A stretch of DNA of 64,000 nucleotides from Effrenium voratum. Its lineage: Eukaryota; Sar; Dinophyceae; Suessiales; Symbiodiniaceae. This document shows positions 1-11,579 of the stretch, one piece after another. Position 1 is the first letter of the stretch. Every line of letters begins with the position of its first letter. A program made the position numbers and the translations under genes. Under the pieces are notes generated by a model. That model searched no databases and was not told the origin of the DNA. It saw nothing but the letters and a program-made list of their open reading frames with translations. Location: the NCBI GenBank assembly GCA_963377175.1, contig CAUJNA010001446.1, positions 1,626,065-1,690,064 on the forward strand, written 5' to 3'.

Positions 1-115
1 GAACGCAACTCCAGGGGAAGCCTCAAAAAAACAGTAGACTTCTGATCAGGCGGATGCTGCCAAGGGCATTCCTTCCCACGATCGCATCGATTAAGCTTGA
101 TGAACTCGCAAACTT

Positions 116-291
116 GTGGTTTGGGTCCCGCCACACCCACACCTACAGCCACACCCACACAAAGCCCACAGCCACAGCCACACAAAACCCACACACACAA
201 ATAAACACAAGCACAATCACACACAAACACAAACACAAACACAAACACAAGCACAAACACACAACACACACAAACACACAAACACAAACAA

Positions 292-322
<31 letters not shown>

Positions 323-800
323 AACACACACACACACAAACACACACACACAAACACACAAACACACAAACACACAAACACACAAACACACAAACACAAA
401 CACACAAACACAAACACAAACACAAACACAAACACAAACACAAACACAGACACAGACACAGACACAAACATAAACACAAACACAGACACAGACACAGACA
501 CAGACACAGACACAGACACAGACACAGACACAGACACACACACACACACAAACACAAACACAAACAGAAACAGAAACAGAAACAGAAACAGAAACACAAA
601 CACAAACACACACACACACAAACACAAACACACGCACACAAACACAAACACAAACACAAACACAAACACAAACACACACACACACACACCACACACACAC
701 ACCACACACAAACACAACCACAAACACAAACAAACACAAACACAAACACAAACACAAAACAAACATAAACACAAACACAAACACAAACACACACTTGCCC
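116..800. repeat. CA/CAAA/CAGA simple-repeat array
   Basis: About 680 bp of mixed CACA, CACAAA and CACAGA units on the plus strand. Blocks are locally homogeneous: a CAGACA block lies near 447-535 and a CAGAAA block near 565-595. The long open frames here on both strands (T/H/N-rich or V/C/F-rich) exist only because the repeat lacks stops; they are not genes. Confidence 0.95.
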
Positions 801-984
801 CCATTCAAAAAATAACTCAAGGAGACCCAATTTAGATGATGGTAAACGCTGGTGGTATTCATCCGCGGCGCGCGCTGTCGTCGTTGTCGGGGTTTCGGAG
901 CACCACCTCCGCTAGAGCTACGGCTGGATCTGGGGAGGGCGTTCTTCTGGGAGCAATAGGGCTCCCTGTGTGTGTATGTGTCTT

Positions 985-1372
985 ATTGTTTGATTGATTG
1001 TTTGTTGTTTTTTTGTTTGTTTTTGTTTGTTTGGTTGTTTGTTTGTGTTTTGATTGCTTTTGATTGTTTTGCTTTTGTTTGATTGTGTGTTTGTGTTTTG
1101 ATTGCTGCTGTTTGCTTTTGTTTGATTGCTCCTTTGCTTCTTTGCTTGTTGTTGTTTGTTTTTATTTGTTTGGTTGGTTGTTAGTTCGTGTTTGTGTGTT
1201 TTTGTTTGTGTGTTTGTTTGGTTGCATATTTGTTTGCTTGTTGGGTTGTTTGCTTGTTGGTTGGATTGTTTTTGTTTGCTTCTGTTGTTCGTTTGCATGT
1301 TTGGTTGGTTGGTTGGTTGCTTGGTTGGTTGTTTGTGTGCTTGTGTTTGTCTATGTGTTTGTGTGTTTGGCC
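985..1372. repeat. GTTT/GCTT/GGTT tetranucleotide-rich tract
   Basis: Degenerate TTTG, TTGC and TTGG tetranucleotides on the plus strand, which is the complement of the CAAA/CAAG/CAAC arrays elsewhere in the window. It is stop-poor in several frames but purely compositional. Confidence 0.9.
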
Positions 1373-1979
1373 TTACGGCTTCAGAGCTCCACTGGAAGAG
1401 TCTTTTGGACCTCAATGCCACAGGGGCTTGTTCCCGTTCCAAGGGAAGAGCCTTTTCAGAGGATGGCGAACTTGCACACCTTTGTCTTCGATTGGCTCGT
1501 GTTTCAGAGGGCCTCTCTGTGTTCTGAACATGTCAACGCCATGGCTGTGGTTTCCCTTTACCACAAGGGGGCTCCCTCCAAAGAAACGCACACCCAGAAT
1601 TCCCCTCTGACCTTCCCAAGAGGAAGCTCTGAAAAACTCACCTTGGTCCAACATGTCTTCTTTGTGGCCTTGGTTGTTTTTGCGCTACCCTTGGTAGCCC
1701 CAAACAAAATCACGGGGCGAATCCCCAATTCTTTTTTCTCTATGTCACTTGAGGCTCGCTCCAGGCGTGTGTATGTGTGTGTTGTTTGTCGTTTTACAGG
1801 AGCTGTTAAGGACCCCCCTGCTAAAAGTGTTCTTAACTTTTTGGGGGTTTAGTGGAAAACCCTTCACTTGAGTTCAACCAAAAAGTTAAAAAGTCTCCAG
1901 GTCCCTTGCCCAATAGCAATTAAGCAACTTCCCAATGGCTACGTGAACCCACACAATTCCAAACTTGGTTGCTTTGTCA

Positions 1980-2055
1980 TCCCCTGCTAAACGCTTTTCA
2001 CTTTTAGTGGTTTAATGGAAACCCATTGATTGGCAAAAAGCTAAAGTCTTAACAT
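1980..2055. repeat. Inverted-repeat element family M copy
   Basis: Begins near CCCCTGCTAAA and contains the family-M core in which an AAAGT stem is followed by TTTAGTGG and TTAATGG. The related copy at 38846-38934 is an intron. Confidence 0.6.
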
Positions 2056-2890
2056 CCAATCAAAATGCAAAGTAAACGTGGTTGGTGAATTGCTCCCCCA
2101 AAAATAGGGCTCCCAAAGGCTCCAGTTCGATTCGTTTAGGGAACTCAAACCGCCAGATTTTGAGACCCCAAACACCGGAGTGGGGTGTTTAATGGAGCGG
2201 TCGAGGAGTCCTCCCTTGAAAGGTGCAGGAGCCCCTGGGCATGGCGTTTAATGGTCCACTTGAGCCCTCAAATTTCCTTTCACATGGGTGATAGCAACCC
2301 AAAAGTATGGTTGGCGACTTCCCTTTTTTGTGGCTAGTTCTTTCGGGTGCTTTAGTTGGCTTATGACCCTGGTTCCAACCTACTTGCGAAGTATATAGTT
2401 TGACATCCAAGTGCCACCATGGCTTTAATATGTTTGCACCCGAAACTGAGATCCGGGAATCGACCCCATCAGAACAAAAACACGTTGCCCCCATTCTGTC
2501 CAGTGGCACAGGCTTCCTTGGACAAAAAAACACAAGTCTAGCCTTGGACTTGAATATGGGGAGAGTCAGTACAAAGACCATCAAAAAAATACCCTTCTGA
2601 AACCATGGGATAATTTTCACCCAGACTTTTAAGTCGCCAAAACTCATGTTTCAGGCTAGGAGGGTCCAGGCACCCTCCCGGGCCGATTTTCCAGTGCCAA
2701 ATCCCCTAAACCCGCTGAAGCCATGCCACTCGAAAGAACTACCCATTAAGGGAGTTCACCATGTTGGTTGGCAAGAAGCCATTCTTGGAGCCTCACAGTT
2801 TCAGGTCCCAAACCTTCCAATCGAGGTCCCAGCCCCTTGAAAATGGAGGGTCCGATGATGCTTTGGAGTTGGATTTTCGTTCAGGGTCCG

Positions 2891-2973
2891 GATGCCAGGA
2901 TTAGAGTTAGGACCAGTTATAGAATGTATACTTTATTGTTTGCTTCACATGGAGTCACTGGTAAAATGTAAGA
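2891..2973. repeat. Family L element copy
   Basis: Carries the family-L core GTTATAGAATGTATA followed by TTGTTTGCTTCACATGGAGT and CACTGGTAAAATGTA. It is shared with 4750, 8964, 16445 and 56512. Confidence 0.65.
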
Positions 2974-2979
2974 TGTGTA

Positions 2980-3050
2980 CCTGGAGTCTCCATGACCCTT
3001 AAAACATGGGCTCATGGACCCATTTTTCTAGGGGTCAGAAGGACTCCAGG
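2980..3050. mobile_element. Family D inverted-repeat element (TA duplication)
   Basis: Ends are CCTGGAGTCTCC and GGACTCCAGG, imperfect inverted repeats, with TA on both sides. The interior is itself palindromic (CATGACCC and GGGTC arms). Confidence 0.75.
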
Positions 3051-3223
3051 TATAAGTCCACTTCAGGTGCCTTTTTGGTTGGGGGCGGACAGCAGGTCCC
3101 TGGGCCCGCCTCTGAGCTGATGGCGGGGGGCGACAGCACCTGGAAAAGGAATGCGGATGGACGGAATCCGAGGCCGCTTGAAGCCATGGGAAAGCCAATA
3201 CTCGGTTGCGAAATCTGCGAAGC

Positions 3224-3296
3224 CCTGCTAAAGGTTTAACTTTTAATGGACAAACCCATTAGTTGGCAACAAGTTAAAGTCCTAACATCCAAGCAA
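3224..3296. repeat. Family M element copy
   Basis: Starts CCCTGCTAAAGGTTTAAC and continues TTTTAATGGACAAACCCAT, the M-family core, followed by a family-I-like segment with GTCCATCCACAGTAG near 3365-3379. Confidence 0.55.
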
Positions 3297-3435
3297 AATG
3301 CAGCAAAGAATAGGTAGTTACAGGGGAATCGAATCATCCCAAGCTTTGTTGGGTGCAGAATTTCGTCCATCCACAGTAGGGGCGGGGTAAAAATCCAAGT
3401 TTTTTTCTCCATCAACCCTGGAAGGCTGATATCAG

Positions 3436-3529
3436 AAGGGTACCAACTTTTTTCGGTCGTCCATTTTAGGGGAACCCTCCTAACCAAAAAAAACGGGTGA
3501 GAAAAACGGCACCTAGCTGGGGGACCTAG
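3436..3529 (+). repeat. Family A element, left end missing
   Basis: Retains the A-family interior GGGTACCAACTTTTTTC, a CATTTTAGGGGAACCCTCC block and the right end GGGGGACCTAG, but no AGGTCCTCC left end. Confidence 0.65.
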
Positions 3530-3862
3530 AATTGGTTTCCCAGTGCCTCCAATTCAAAGGGGTCGACTCGTCGAATCGAAGGCACGTCTTAGACACGCCG
3601 GGCCTGGGTGTCCCGCAGGTCGCCTTGCACGGAGAGAATCAAGTGAGTCTCCTTCTGACCCCTAGAACAAGGGGTCATGAGCCCTTAATTTTGGGGAGTC
3701 TGACCCCGAGACCCTTTCTCAGGTGGATTTGAAGGGAAATGAGCGGGGAATTCCCGGACCCGAAAGAACTACCCAGAAAAAAGGGAAGTCACCAACCATA
3801 TTTTTTAAGTTGCTAGAACCCAATTTAAGGCAAGTTTGAGGGTTCAGCTGGACCATGCACTT

Positions 3863-3972
3863 CCATTTGCTTAAGCCCCCGGGGGCAAAAAAACAGAAAA
3901 AACATAATTCCAGTGGTGATAGATTCCCTGTAAAACCAACAAGGGAAAATAAACAATATTATTAAGCAAATG
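3863..3972. mobile_element. Family G inverted-repeat element
   Basis: Terminal inverted repeats CATTTGCTTAAGCCCC and TTAAGCAAATG enclose a TTCCAGTGGTGATAGATTCC core and an AACCAACAAGGGAAAA block. Confidence 0.75.
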
Positions 3973-4425
3973 GAAGTTAAACACCATGCCCACTGGTACT
4001 TTGTGGGTTCAGTTGCTGCCGTTGGGTAGTGGGAGGGCAACAGCGTCCAAGGGATTGGGGGGCATTTTCCCAATGCTCTAGAGATTGACTCCTTCTTTTC
4101 AACCATTATTCTTCTTTCCAAAACCCGGATCCGTTTTTCCTGGGTCTGGTTTCCTGAAAAGATCCGGATCCCTGGAAAGAATTCGGAAATGGAAGGTACC
4201 CCTGGAAATTCCCTATAAAGCCAACAAGGGGAAACTGCTCACTGGCCCCTGTCGGACTTGGAAACAGGTGATCACCTTTTGGGCCCATGCTCCTCACTTC
4301 CCTCTGACCCAAAAGCGTCCAAAGGATGGGGGGGGAAAAGGATCCCAAGCGGCACCATTCGAAAGCCTTTCAGGCATCCGGCGCAAAGTTTCCGTATGCC
4401 CCAAATTCCCGGCCTTTTTTTGGCT

Positions 4426-4547
4426 AGGTCCTCCAGATTTGAGAGGTTAGAAGAAGGGTACCCGATTTGTTTTCTTCTGTAGTCTATTTTAGTAGGGGAA
4501 CCCTCCCCCAAAAAAGGGGTGAGAAAGGGCACTACTGGGGGACCTAG
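4426..4547 (+). mobile_element. Family A introner-like element, full length
   Basis: Full-length copy from AGGTCCTCCAG to GGGGGACCTAG. If the termini are taken as CTAGGTCC and GGACCTAG, the flanks are TTGG on both sides, consistent with a 4-bp target duplication. Family A is intronic at 36194-36280. Confidence 0.8.
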
Positions 4548-4749
4548 TTGGGGTTGTGGAAAACCGATCGGTTCTCCAACGGGTTAAATACCCGGAGCCT
4601 CAAAATTCCCACGACGTACTACCCCAAAACCATGGACGTTCATCCCATAAATGTGAGCCCGCAACCCATTTTTTATGTTGGTACTTGGGGATTGTCTTCT
4701 TTAGAATTGGTACCCCTTTGTTTTGGCAGGTGTTCAAGGGAAACCCATC

Positions 4750-4848
4750 GTGATTAGAGTGAGGCCCAGTTATAGAATGCATATTATATTCCTTGCTTCA
4801 CATGGGGTCACTGGTAAGATGTAAAATGTATCATAGGTCTACCCCAGC
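4750..4848. repeat. Family L element copy
   Basis: Same GTTATAGAATGCATATTAT core and CACATGGGGTCACTGGTAAG block as the other L copies. Confidence 0.6.
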
Positions 4849-5416
4849 CATTTTTCAGTTGGAATGTTGTGGGTTCAGGAGGTGCAAAGCGGCTTGGGTC
4901 TGGGCTGGCCATCTTCGGCCTCAGGTGGCACCGCGAGACTCCGTCGGTCGATCCCCAAAACCGAAACCTACGTGGGTGTTCGGCGAAGCTAGCAGTGGTT
5001 CGCCACCTGGGTTGCTCATTTCCCGAGTTGATGGGCCAACAACAAGTTCAAACTTGTTGCTTGCGATAAATTCGCCAAGGTCGCCAATGTAGTATGTTGT
5101 AACAGTAACCTTTCAGCTGTAACCCGCTTTGTTCAGCCTCTTTGAGTGAGGTAGTCATATCCTAGTTGAATCGACCATCCAAGTAGTTTGTCTTCTTGCG
5201 GCGAGTGAGAGAGCTGTCATTCTAGTTGAGTGCACTGCAAAACCTGTTAAACATCTAGGGAAGGATACCAGTAGGTGCCTGGACCGTCGTAACATACTTT
5301 AAAATGGGACATACCCAAAATGATGGTTGGTGCCCTTGGGGTCCAGGAACTTAGTTCGGGGTATAGCCTTCCTTGGCTTGGCTGAACATCCAAGCAAGGT
5401 CCAGGTAAGCCTTCCT

Positions 5417-5555
5417 TCCATCTGCTTAAGCCCCCAGGGGGAACATACATTGATATATGTCCAGTAGTCATAGAATCCAACTCTACAACCAACAAAGCCC
5501 CCAGGAAAAAATAGTTCCAGTAGTGATAGATTCTATGGAAAGACCAACAAGGGGC
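5417..5555. repeat. Two overlapping or nested family G copies
   Basis: The G-family core (TCCAGTAGT, ATAGA, then AACCAACAA) occurs twice, near 5458-5500 and 5516-5555, after a single left end TCTGCTTAAGCCCCCAGG. This suggests insertion of one copy into another, or an internal duplication. Confidence 0.55.
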
Positions 5556-6645
5556 TTCTATTCCCCCCACCTTAAGGTGGGGGTCCGGGACCCAATTCCA
5601 TATATATATATATAGTCTTCCCAAGAAAAGGGAAGACGGAACCATAAATGGAATTTAAGGGGTCGCCCCCTCCCCCAATTCCATTTTTAAGGGGGGTGGG
5701 AATATTCTTCAGCAAATGGAAGAAGAGACGCGCTCCACCTCTCCGACTCTTCTCTCAGGGCTCGGCTGCCCAGGGATCGCCGGCCAACCTGACGTGGCCG
5801 GGACCATTTAGCATCGAGGCTCAAAGGCTCCATAAAAAGTGCGGGGCAAACATTAGGCACCCGGACCCTCACAATTCCTGCTAAAATGGGTGAAAGGCCC
5901 CAACACTCTCGCAACTTTCCCTTAAAAGTGGGAATAGCTCCACAAAAAATCTCGGGTGAAATCCCAAATTTTTAAGTTGGTAGTTTGAGGGGTCCAGGTA
6001 CCTGAGCCCGCAAACTACCCAATAGAAGGGATTTCGTTTCATAAGTGTGGGGCTTTGACCCATTTTAAGGGGAATCTTTTCAGGGTCCAGGTACCCAACA
6101 TGAAACCCTGGTGAAAAAACATGCGGTTTGTGGGTGGCTCAATTTTGACCGATATCCATTGAAGAACGTTTTAGATACCTCCATTGGTTTTGGTGTTGGG
6201 CCAAGATGCAAGTTTGGGGCCGTTTTGACAGCCTTTCTTTTTGGTTTGCCCGAGAACAACCCACGCAAGAGTACCCCAAAAAAGACAAACCCATTTGAGG
6301 AGACTTCCTGGGTAGAGTCGGACCCCCCGCGTTGGAAGCGTCCTTTAGGAAAGGCGCCTTCTCCGGAAAAGGCGGTTTTTGTTCGCCCAATACTGTAGGG
6401 GCGTTTCGCCACCGCCAACCCTCCGGAATTTTGATCTCTAAGTTGGGGCTCGATGTTCTCCCCTTATTTTAAAAGGCCGAAGCAGATTTCGGACCCTTCA
6501 TGCAAGGGGACCCAGAGATCTCCGTCAAGTGGACCTCGTAAAGAGCTTCTTTGGCGGCCGAAGACCTCCATTAGCTGTTTCGTCTTGGGCAAAATGTCGT
6601 ATATGTCCCTTCACAACTTGCAATGTTGGGGCAAATCCTTCCCCA

Positions 6646-6735
6646 TTCTTTCCAGGGATCCTTCTTTCTAGAAACCCTCCGGAAACCCAGGGAAACGGAT
6701 CCGGTTTTCGAACAGAACGATGGTTGGAAAGAATG
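6646..6735. repeat. Family J element copy
   Basis: TTTCCAGGGATCC at the left, then an AGAAACCC / GGAAACCC block, then AACGGATCCGGTTTTC and GAAAGAATGG at the right. The halves are imperfect inverted repeats around GGATCC. Confidence 0.6.
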
Positions 6736-7019
6736 GACCAGGAATCAACCCTTAGAACAACTCCTCCCCACCGCCGGCCGCCGACCGCCGATCCGACGTC
6801 CGATCCGACCGCCTGCGGGATCCAAGGCCCGCAGCTCCTCGCCTCGGACTCCACGGATGGGAGTTCTCTCGGGGCAAAAAATCCTACCTGGATGTATCCC
6901 ATGGTTTTTGTTTGGTAATGACCAACCATTTTTTAAGGGTCAGAAGGAGACTCCGGGTAGGGGCAACGGCATCCGGTTTCTCGGGTTGACAACTTAAAGT
7001 TGTCCTCTTCTTTGTTAAC

Positions 7020-7136
7020 GTCCTCCAGTAGAGAGGGTAGAATAAGTTGGTATCCGATGTTTTTTTCTGGTTGGTCTATTTTAGTAGGCGAACCCTCCCC
7101 CAAAAAAGGGTAAAAGGGCACTACTGGGGGATCTAG
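7020..7136 (+). mobile_element. Family A element flanked by TTGTT
   Basis: GTCCTCCAGTAGAGAGG left end and CTACTGGGGGATCTAG right end. TTGTT occurs close on the left (7012-7016) and directly on the right (7137-7141), a possible 5-bp target duplication with AAC between it and the left end. Confidence 0.75.
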
Positions 7137-8439
7137 TTGTTCTTTTTTTACAGAAAGAAGAGAGGAACAAAGGGGCACCACTGGGCAACCCAGGGATAAC
7201 ACATACATGAAACCCACAAACCATCGGAGAAAAAAAAACACGGAACACACACACACACACCCACAAACCCCAAAAAAAAAAAAAAACGGCCACCAGAGGC
7301 CGTTTCCATGGACCCAAAAAGGCCATGGCCTCTGGACGTTACGTGAGGTTTCGTGGACCACTAATGTCTTGGAATCCCAAGCAAGTATTCCCTGGGGTTC
7401 AGTTTCCGCCATTAAAACAATGCTTGGGTTCATGTAGCAACAGTGGTCAGGGAGTGGTTGCTCATCTAACCTCAACAAACACCAAGGGCTCAAATCCAAA
7501 TCCAAACCACCAATCCAAACCACCAATGCAAACCACCGGCTGACTTACAGCAACACCAAACATCAACGAATATCACCAAACAACCAAAGCAAGCTGATGG
7601 TTCAAGCCCCCGGGACGCGAAACTAATATATTTCAACCACGTGGTTGAAAAGTTACCCATGGTCATTCGGAAAGCCAATAAGAAGGATTTGTTTGGTAGG
7701 GGATGACATGATGACTTGGTTTCGTTCCACCCCTGGAATTTGGCTAAAGTGGGGGGGGCCTAATGTTGACCTCATATTAATTTGATAGGGGGGTGTCCTG
7801 GGTTTAGTGGGGAATCAGACCACTTTTGGAGGGGCCAAAACCACCCCCTTCTTAAGTCAACTGGTTTATTATGCTGGGGTCAACATTGCCCTTATCTTGA
7901 ACCCTGAAGGGTTTTCAATGCAGTCCTACCTGAAATGGAGGGTCAACATTTGGAATATGGAGATCAACATATTTGAGATTCCAGCCACCAAATGGTCCAA
8001 AAAGTCCCTAAACATGGAAAATGTCTCGATACCACCTAAAATCCCTTCGATTCCCCTGTAAAAATAATAATCAAGCAACACCCTAAACATGGAAGATGTT
8101 GAGATCACCACCTAAGAAAAAACAAAACCCTGCAATGATGTAAATATAAACAAGCATTATGGCTTCATTCCCATGGTGTCAAGTTGCTGCGAATTGGATT
8201 TCGTAGTATCAACCCCCTCCACGTTTCCTTGCGCGTTCCGAGAAGCGCAAGGCCCAGTTCTCCGTCGCCAGGCGCTGGACCTGCCGCCCCGAGTGTTTTT
8301 TTTCGTCGGTTTCCTCTATGGACCCGAAAGAACTACCCGTGAAAAATGAGCGATTGCCAAGCAAAAGTTTGGAGGGTATAACCCGTGTTAAAGTTGGAAT
8401 TGTTTGAGGATTCAGGGTTTCTTTCCGTTTGCTTTTCCC

Positions 8440-8565
8440 CCCCTGGCTCCGAACCTCTGAACTCGCAGTTGCGTCACGGTGGTGGACGGCGTGTAGATGC
8501 CCCCCTGGCTCCGAACCTCTGAACTCGCAGTTGCGTCACGGTGGTGGACGGAGTGTATATGCCCT
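8440..8565. repeat. Direct tandem duplication, about 62 bp unit
   Basis: The segment starting CCCCCCTGGCTCCGAACC and ending in a GGTGGACGG(C/A)GTGTA(G/T)ATGCCC is repeated twice head to tail with only a few differences. It lies just downstream (minus strand) of the exon at 8669-8801, so within the following intron in that model. Confidence 0.85.
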
Positions 8566-8668
8566 CCCCTGATCTCCAAAGGTCCCATCCAGTCAGGACT
8601 GCGAAAATCGCAGATCCCTTCACTCCGCACGGGAGGACATAGGAAGAACTGCTCATTCGTGCAGTCAC

Positions 8669-8801
8669 CTGGGAGACGCTCGAGCCCAAGGCGTTCCGCG
8701 TAAAGAACTCCACGGTTCGCTCCACGTCCTCTGCCTTGCACCACTCCCCTTTCAGGCCATGCAATCTGCCTGCCCGTCTCAAGGCGGCCGCCAGCAAAAA
8801 A
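8669..8801 (-). CDS. Internal exon of an unidentified protein
   Basis: A 133-nt minus-strand exon. The acceptor is a (CT)n tract ending in CAG at 8804-8802; the donor is CAG|GTGACT. The open frame gives 44 residues containing ALRRAGRLHGLKGEW and EDVERTVEFFTRNALG, with most third codon positions G or C, unlike the surrounding repeats. The polypyrimidine tract of the intron is the (GA)n microsatellite read on the other strand. I do not recognise the domain. The residues look amphipathic, with no signal peptide or membrane segment in this part. Neighbouring exons of the same gene could not be assigned. Good support as coding sequence, none for function. Confidence 0.6.
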
Positions 8802-8963
8802 CTGAGAGAGAGAGAGAGAGAGAGAGAGCAAGGAATAATACAACATGTTCTTAAGCAAATGGATCGAATGCCTACAAGGGGAACTGGGATCTGGATCCAT
8901 TTGCCCTCCCACAGTTGTTCACCTGCAACCTGACGTTTCTGCGGGTCCTGGTTTGGACCATGT

Positions 8964-9063
8964 TCCATGATTAGAGTTAGGCCCACTTTTAGAATGTATA
9001 TTTTCTTGTTTGCCTCACATGGAGTCACTGGTAAGATGTAAAATGTATCCTAAGTCTATCCCA
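8964..9063. repeat. Family L element copy
   Basis: Contains GATTAGAGTTAGGCCC, TAGAATGTATATTTTC and CATGGAGTCACTGGTAAG, ending CTAAGTCTATCCCAG. Confidence 0.65.
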
Positions 9064-9237
9064 GTTTCCTTTTAAAGGGACCTGGTCTTCCATGTTCCTT
9101 GGTGGAAGGGTACCTGGCTTTGGGAACTTCAAGGCCTTGCCAGCCTAAAACCGAAAGGAACATGGCGAAGGGTTGCCTATAGTGGCGAAACGCCTGGAAC
9201 CCACCTTCCCCCTACCTGGAGACTCCAATTAAGGTGG

Positions 9238-9470
9238 AGGGGGGTGGGGGGTCCGGGACCCAATTCCAGTTATCTTAGGTGATATCTACCCCCTACACCC
9301 AATACCCACTTTTTTCAGGGTATGATGTCGGCCCTCTACTAAAAAAGGAGGTATTTACCACCGAAAAACCAAGTTGTTCAAAAAATACCCTAGAACATTT
9401 GTGTATCTGGGGTAGGGGGTAGTCTTCCCCAGGAAAAAGGACAATGGAACCATAAATGGAATTTAAGGGG
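9238..9470. repeat. Element interrupted by a second element
   Basis: The ends match the shorter copy at 5570-5665 (GGTCCGGGACCCAATTCC at the left, AACCATAAATGGAATTTAAG at the right). Here the centre holds about 150 bp bounded by CTACCCCCTAC and GTAGGGGGTAG, an inverted-repeat pair, so a second element appears inserted in the first. Confidence 0.65.
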
Positions 9471-9632
9471 AAACCAACCTACAAACTTGGGCGATTCGCT
9501 CTTCTGGGCGGTCTGCCGTTTTTCCACGGCACGCAGAAAAATCGGCCAGTCATGCTACCGACACATTGCATGCGGGATGCTAAAAGTGATACACTTTTAG
9601 TGGGTGAAATGACCCCCCCGCATGACTTATTT

Positions 9633-9734
9633 GGGTGTGGCTCAAAATTAAACAGGAGGGGTTACGCAGGGTTTGGTCCATGTTTCCACTTACCAGGGTT
9701 CCATTTTGGAATTCCGGTTTTTTGAGCCACAGCC
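9633..9734 (+). mobile_element. Family E element with ATTT duplication
   Basis: Termini GGGTGTGGCTCAAAA and TTTTTGAGCCACAGCC are near-perfect inverted repeats, flanked on both sides by ATTT. The interior has GGAGGGGTTACGCAGG and a CATGTTTCCACTTACCAGGG block shared by all E copies. Confidence 0.8.
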
Positions 9735-10190
9735 ATTTCGGCTTTTGGTGTTCTCTCATTTGTCGCCTTGGTTTCTTCGGGGCCGCTGGACAGTGTTCAA
9801 GATGCTTTGCTTGCATTGCCACGGTCTTGTACCTTTCCTGTTTCCGCGCCTTGCTATTTTGGGAGAGTGTTTTGCCAAACGGGACAAGGTCGATTCTCAA
9901 CAACTGAGGTCGATTCTCAACAACTGGTTTATTGCAGCCCAAACATCAGTAGTTTACCTTCTTCAGGGTGGTTTGAGGGTCCAGGTAAACTATTCGTATT
10001 GACTTGCCCCTTCTACTACTTGGATGCTTGGCCAAGATAGCAAGTTGTTAGTCACCCGGGTTATACTCCACGCATTTTCAGGCTCGGGGATATCTGGCTC
10101 AGGGTTGTCGCCAGGATAACTTAGATGACCAAGAACTTACTGACTTGGCAAATCAAGCTAAGTATATTGATCAACCCCAGTTTGTTAATA

Positions 10191-10325
10191 ATGTTAACCC
10201 CGGATGAATAAACCCCTGGTTGATTAATAGGGGGGGTGTCCCCTTTTAGTGGGGATTCAGACCACTTTTGGAGGGAACACCCCCCTAATAATGGGACGGG
10301 TTAAAAAATCCTGGGTCAACATTAC
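10191..10325. mobile_element. Family H inverted-repeat element
   Basis: Runs from ATGTTAACCCCGGATGAATA to CTGGGTCAACATTAC with the internal arms GGGGGGTGTCCCC and GGGAACACCCCCC, and the core GGATTCAGACCACTTTTGG. Confidence 0.7.
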
Positions 10326-10476
10326 TAGGGGATGTTCCCCTCCAGAAGTGGTCTGATTCCAACCACCAAATCCAGTAACACCGCCCTATTCATAAACTGG
10401 TTGGTTGATTCTGGGGTCAAACAAATCCCCACTCTGCCCGTCGGATTTGTCCGCCTCTGGATGACATTCCAACTGC

Positions 10477-10548
10477 CTGGCACAGGTTCGTGAACGCGAG
10501 CCAAGGGATCCGGATGGCTTCGTATGGGTCGCCCATCTCTTTTTGGAG
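10477..10548 (-). CDS. Short internal exon, unidentified protein
   Basis: A 72-nt exon of 24 codons. It is preceded on the minus strand by GGGTTCAG| and ends CTGTGCCAG|GCAGTT, a GC donor. The peptide includes QKEMGDPYEAIRIPWLAF, is soluble-looking and strongly GC3-biased. The acceptor AG is supplied by the end of a family-C element (10549-10604), so the upstream intron seems to end in that element. No domain recognised; the upstream exon could not be fixed. The real end could lie further on (frame stays open for about 20 codons), because a GC donor is the only support. Confidence 0.5.
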
Positions 10549-10604
10549 CTGAACCCGCCAAAATTATGGGATGAATTTTATGTATTGGTAGTTTGAGGGT
10601 CCAA
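10549..10604 (-). repeat. Short family C element abutting an exon
   Basis: On the minus strand it starts TACTTGGACCCTCAAAC and ends GGCGGGTTCAG, the family-C termini. The final CAG is the acceptor of the exon at 10477-10548. Confidence 0.6.
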
Positions 10605-10684
10605 GTACCGCTTTTTGGTGGGTTTCAAAGGAAACCAAAAGGAAACCAAAAGGAAACCAAAAGGAAACAAGCACAACTTGCTTC

Positions 10685-10768
10685 CATTTGCTCGTTTTGC
10701 CTCCTGCAAAAAAATGAAATATTTCCGGCAGTGATAGATTCCCAAACAAACAAATTTTAAGCAAATGG
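10685..10768. repeat. Family G element
   Basis: Inverted ends CATTTGCTCG and TTTTAAGCAAATG with a GGCAGTGATAGATTCCC core; the arms are more diverged than in other copies. Confidence 0.6.
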
Positions 10769-11579
10769 ACGTTGTTGGGTCCCAGGACAAACGAGCCACC
10801 CATTTAGAGCGGCCGGACAGACCCCTAAGGACCTGGGAAGGCTTCCGTCAGTTGAAATGTCGAGCTCGTCCGTTGCCAAATGCCCGCCTTGTTGAAGGCA
10901 TTTCTTGGAAAAACCGATCGGTTTTCCAGGCTGAGTAGTCCCATCCTTTTGTCAAGGATTCACAAATCATCCCCTGTCATGCCATTAAACCAGTGGGTAT
11001 TGGGTGTAGGGGGTAGTGGGAAATGCTAGGACCGATGGGCAAAGGCCCTTGCTTGCGACGCCGCGCGAGAGATGCTCTTTTTTTCCCGACATGGGGCTTT
11101 CTGGACCCGACATGAAAAAAAAAGGAACTCACCAATCTAGAAAACAGTTTGGATGCGCTTTTTGTTGATTTCACCTGTTCTTTCCGGTGTAGATTCTTTT
11201 TTAGTACTCTTTTAGTACTCTTTTACTATCCTACATGGGTGGATCCACAAAAGCCACATCCAAACAGCTTTCTAGAACCAACCATAAAGTTCGGGGTTGC
11301 AATTACCCATTTTGAGGCTCCTTTGGAGGCCACATACATTTTGGGAATTCACCCGCCACTCAGTTGCTCGAAATAAAAGGTGATCACCTTTTGGGCCATG
11401 ACTAAAAGTGGACCAAAAAGGGGAAACCAAAAGGTCAAAAGGTCGATCCGGTTTGGGCAAGTGAGGCCATAATGTTTGGGTTGCAATAACCCATTTTGAG
11501 GTTCCTTTGGAGGTAACCCATTTCCAAAAAGGGGGGGGACACGGGCCGCTCGCCACTGGGCAACTGGACATTTCATCTG

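Larger units (their letters stand above)
1400..8660. other. Element mosaic without a convincing exon
   Basis: This stretch is mainly copies and fragments of inverted-repeat families A, D, G, J, L and M, joined by AT-balanced sequence. Small GC-rich islands at about 3060-3200, 4870-5060, 5700-5830 and 6740-6870 could be exon remnants, but none shows a clear frame with both an acceptor and a donor. I call no gene here. Confidence 0.6.

Noticed and set aside
54..862. Long open frames (up to 239 aa) over the CA/CAAA array
   Set aside because: They consist only of T/H/N/K/Q or V/C/F/L codons produced by a stop-free simple repeat, and are open on both strands.
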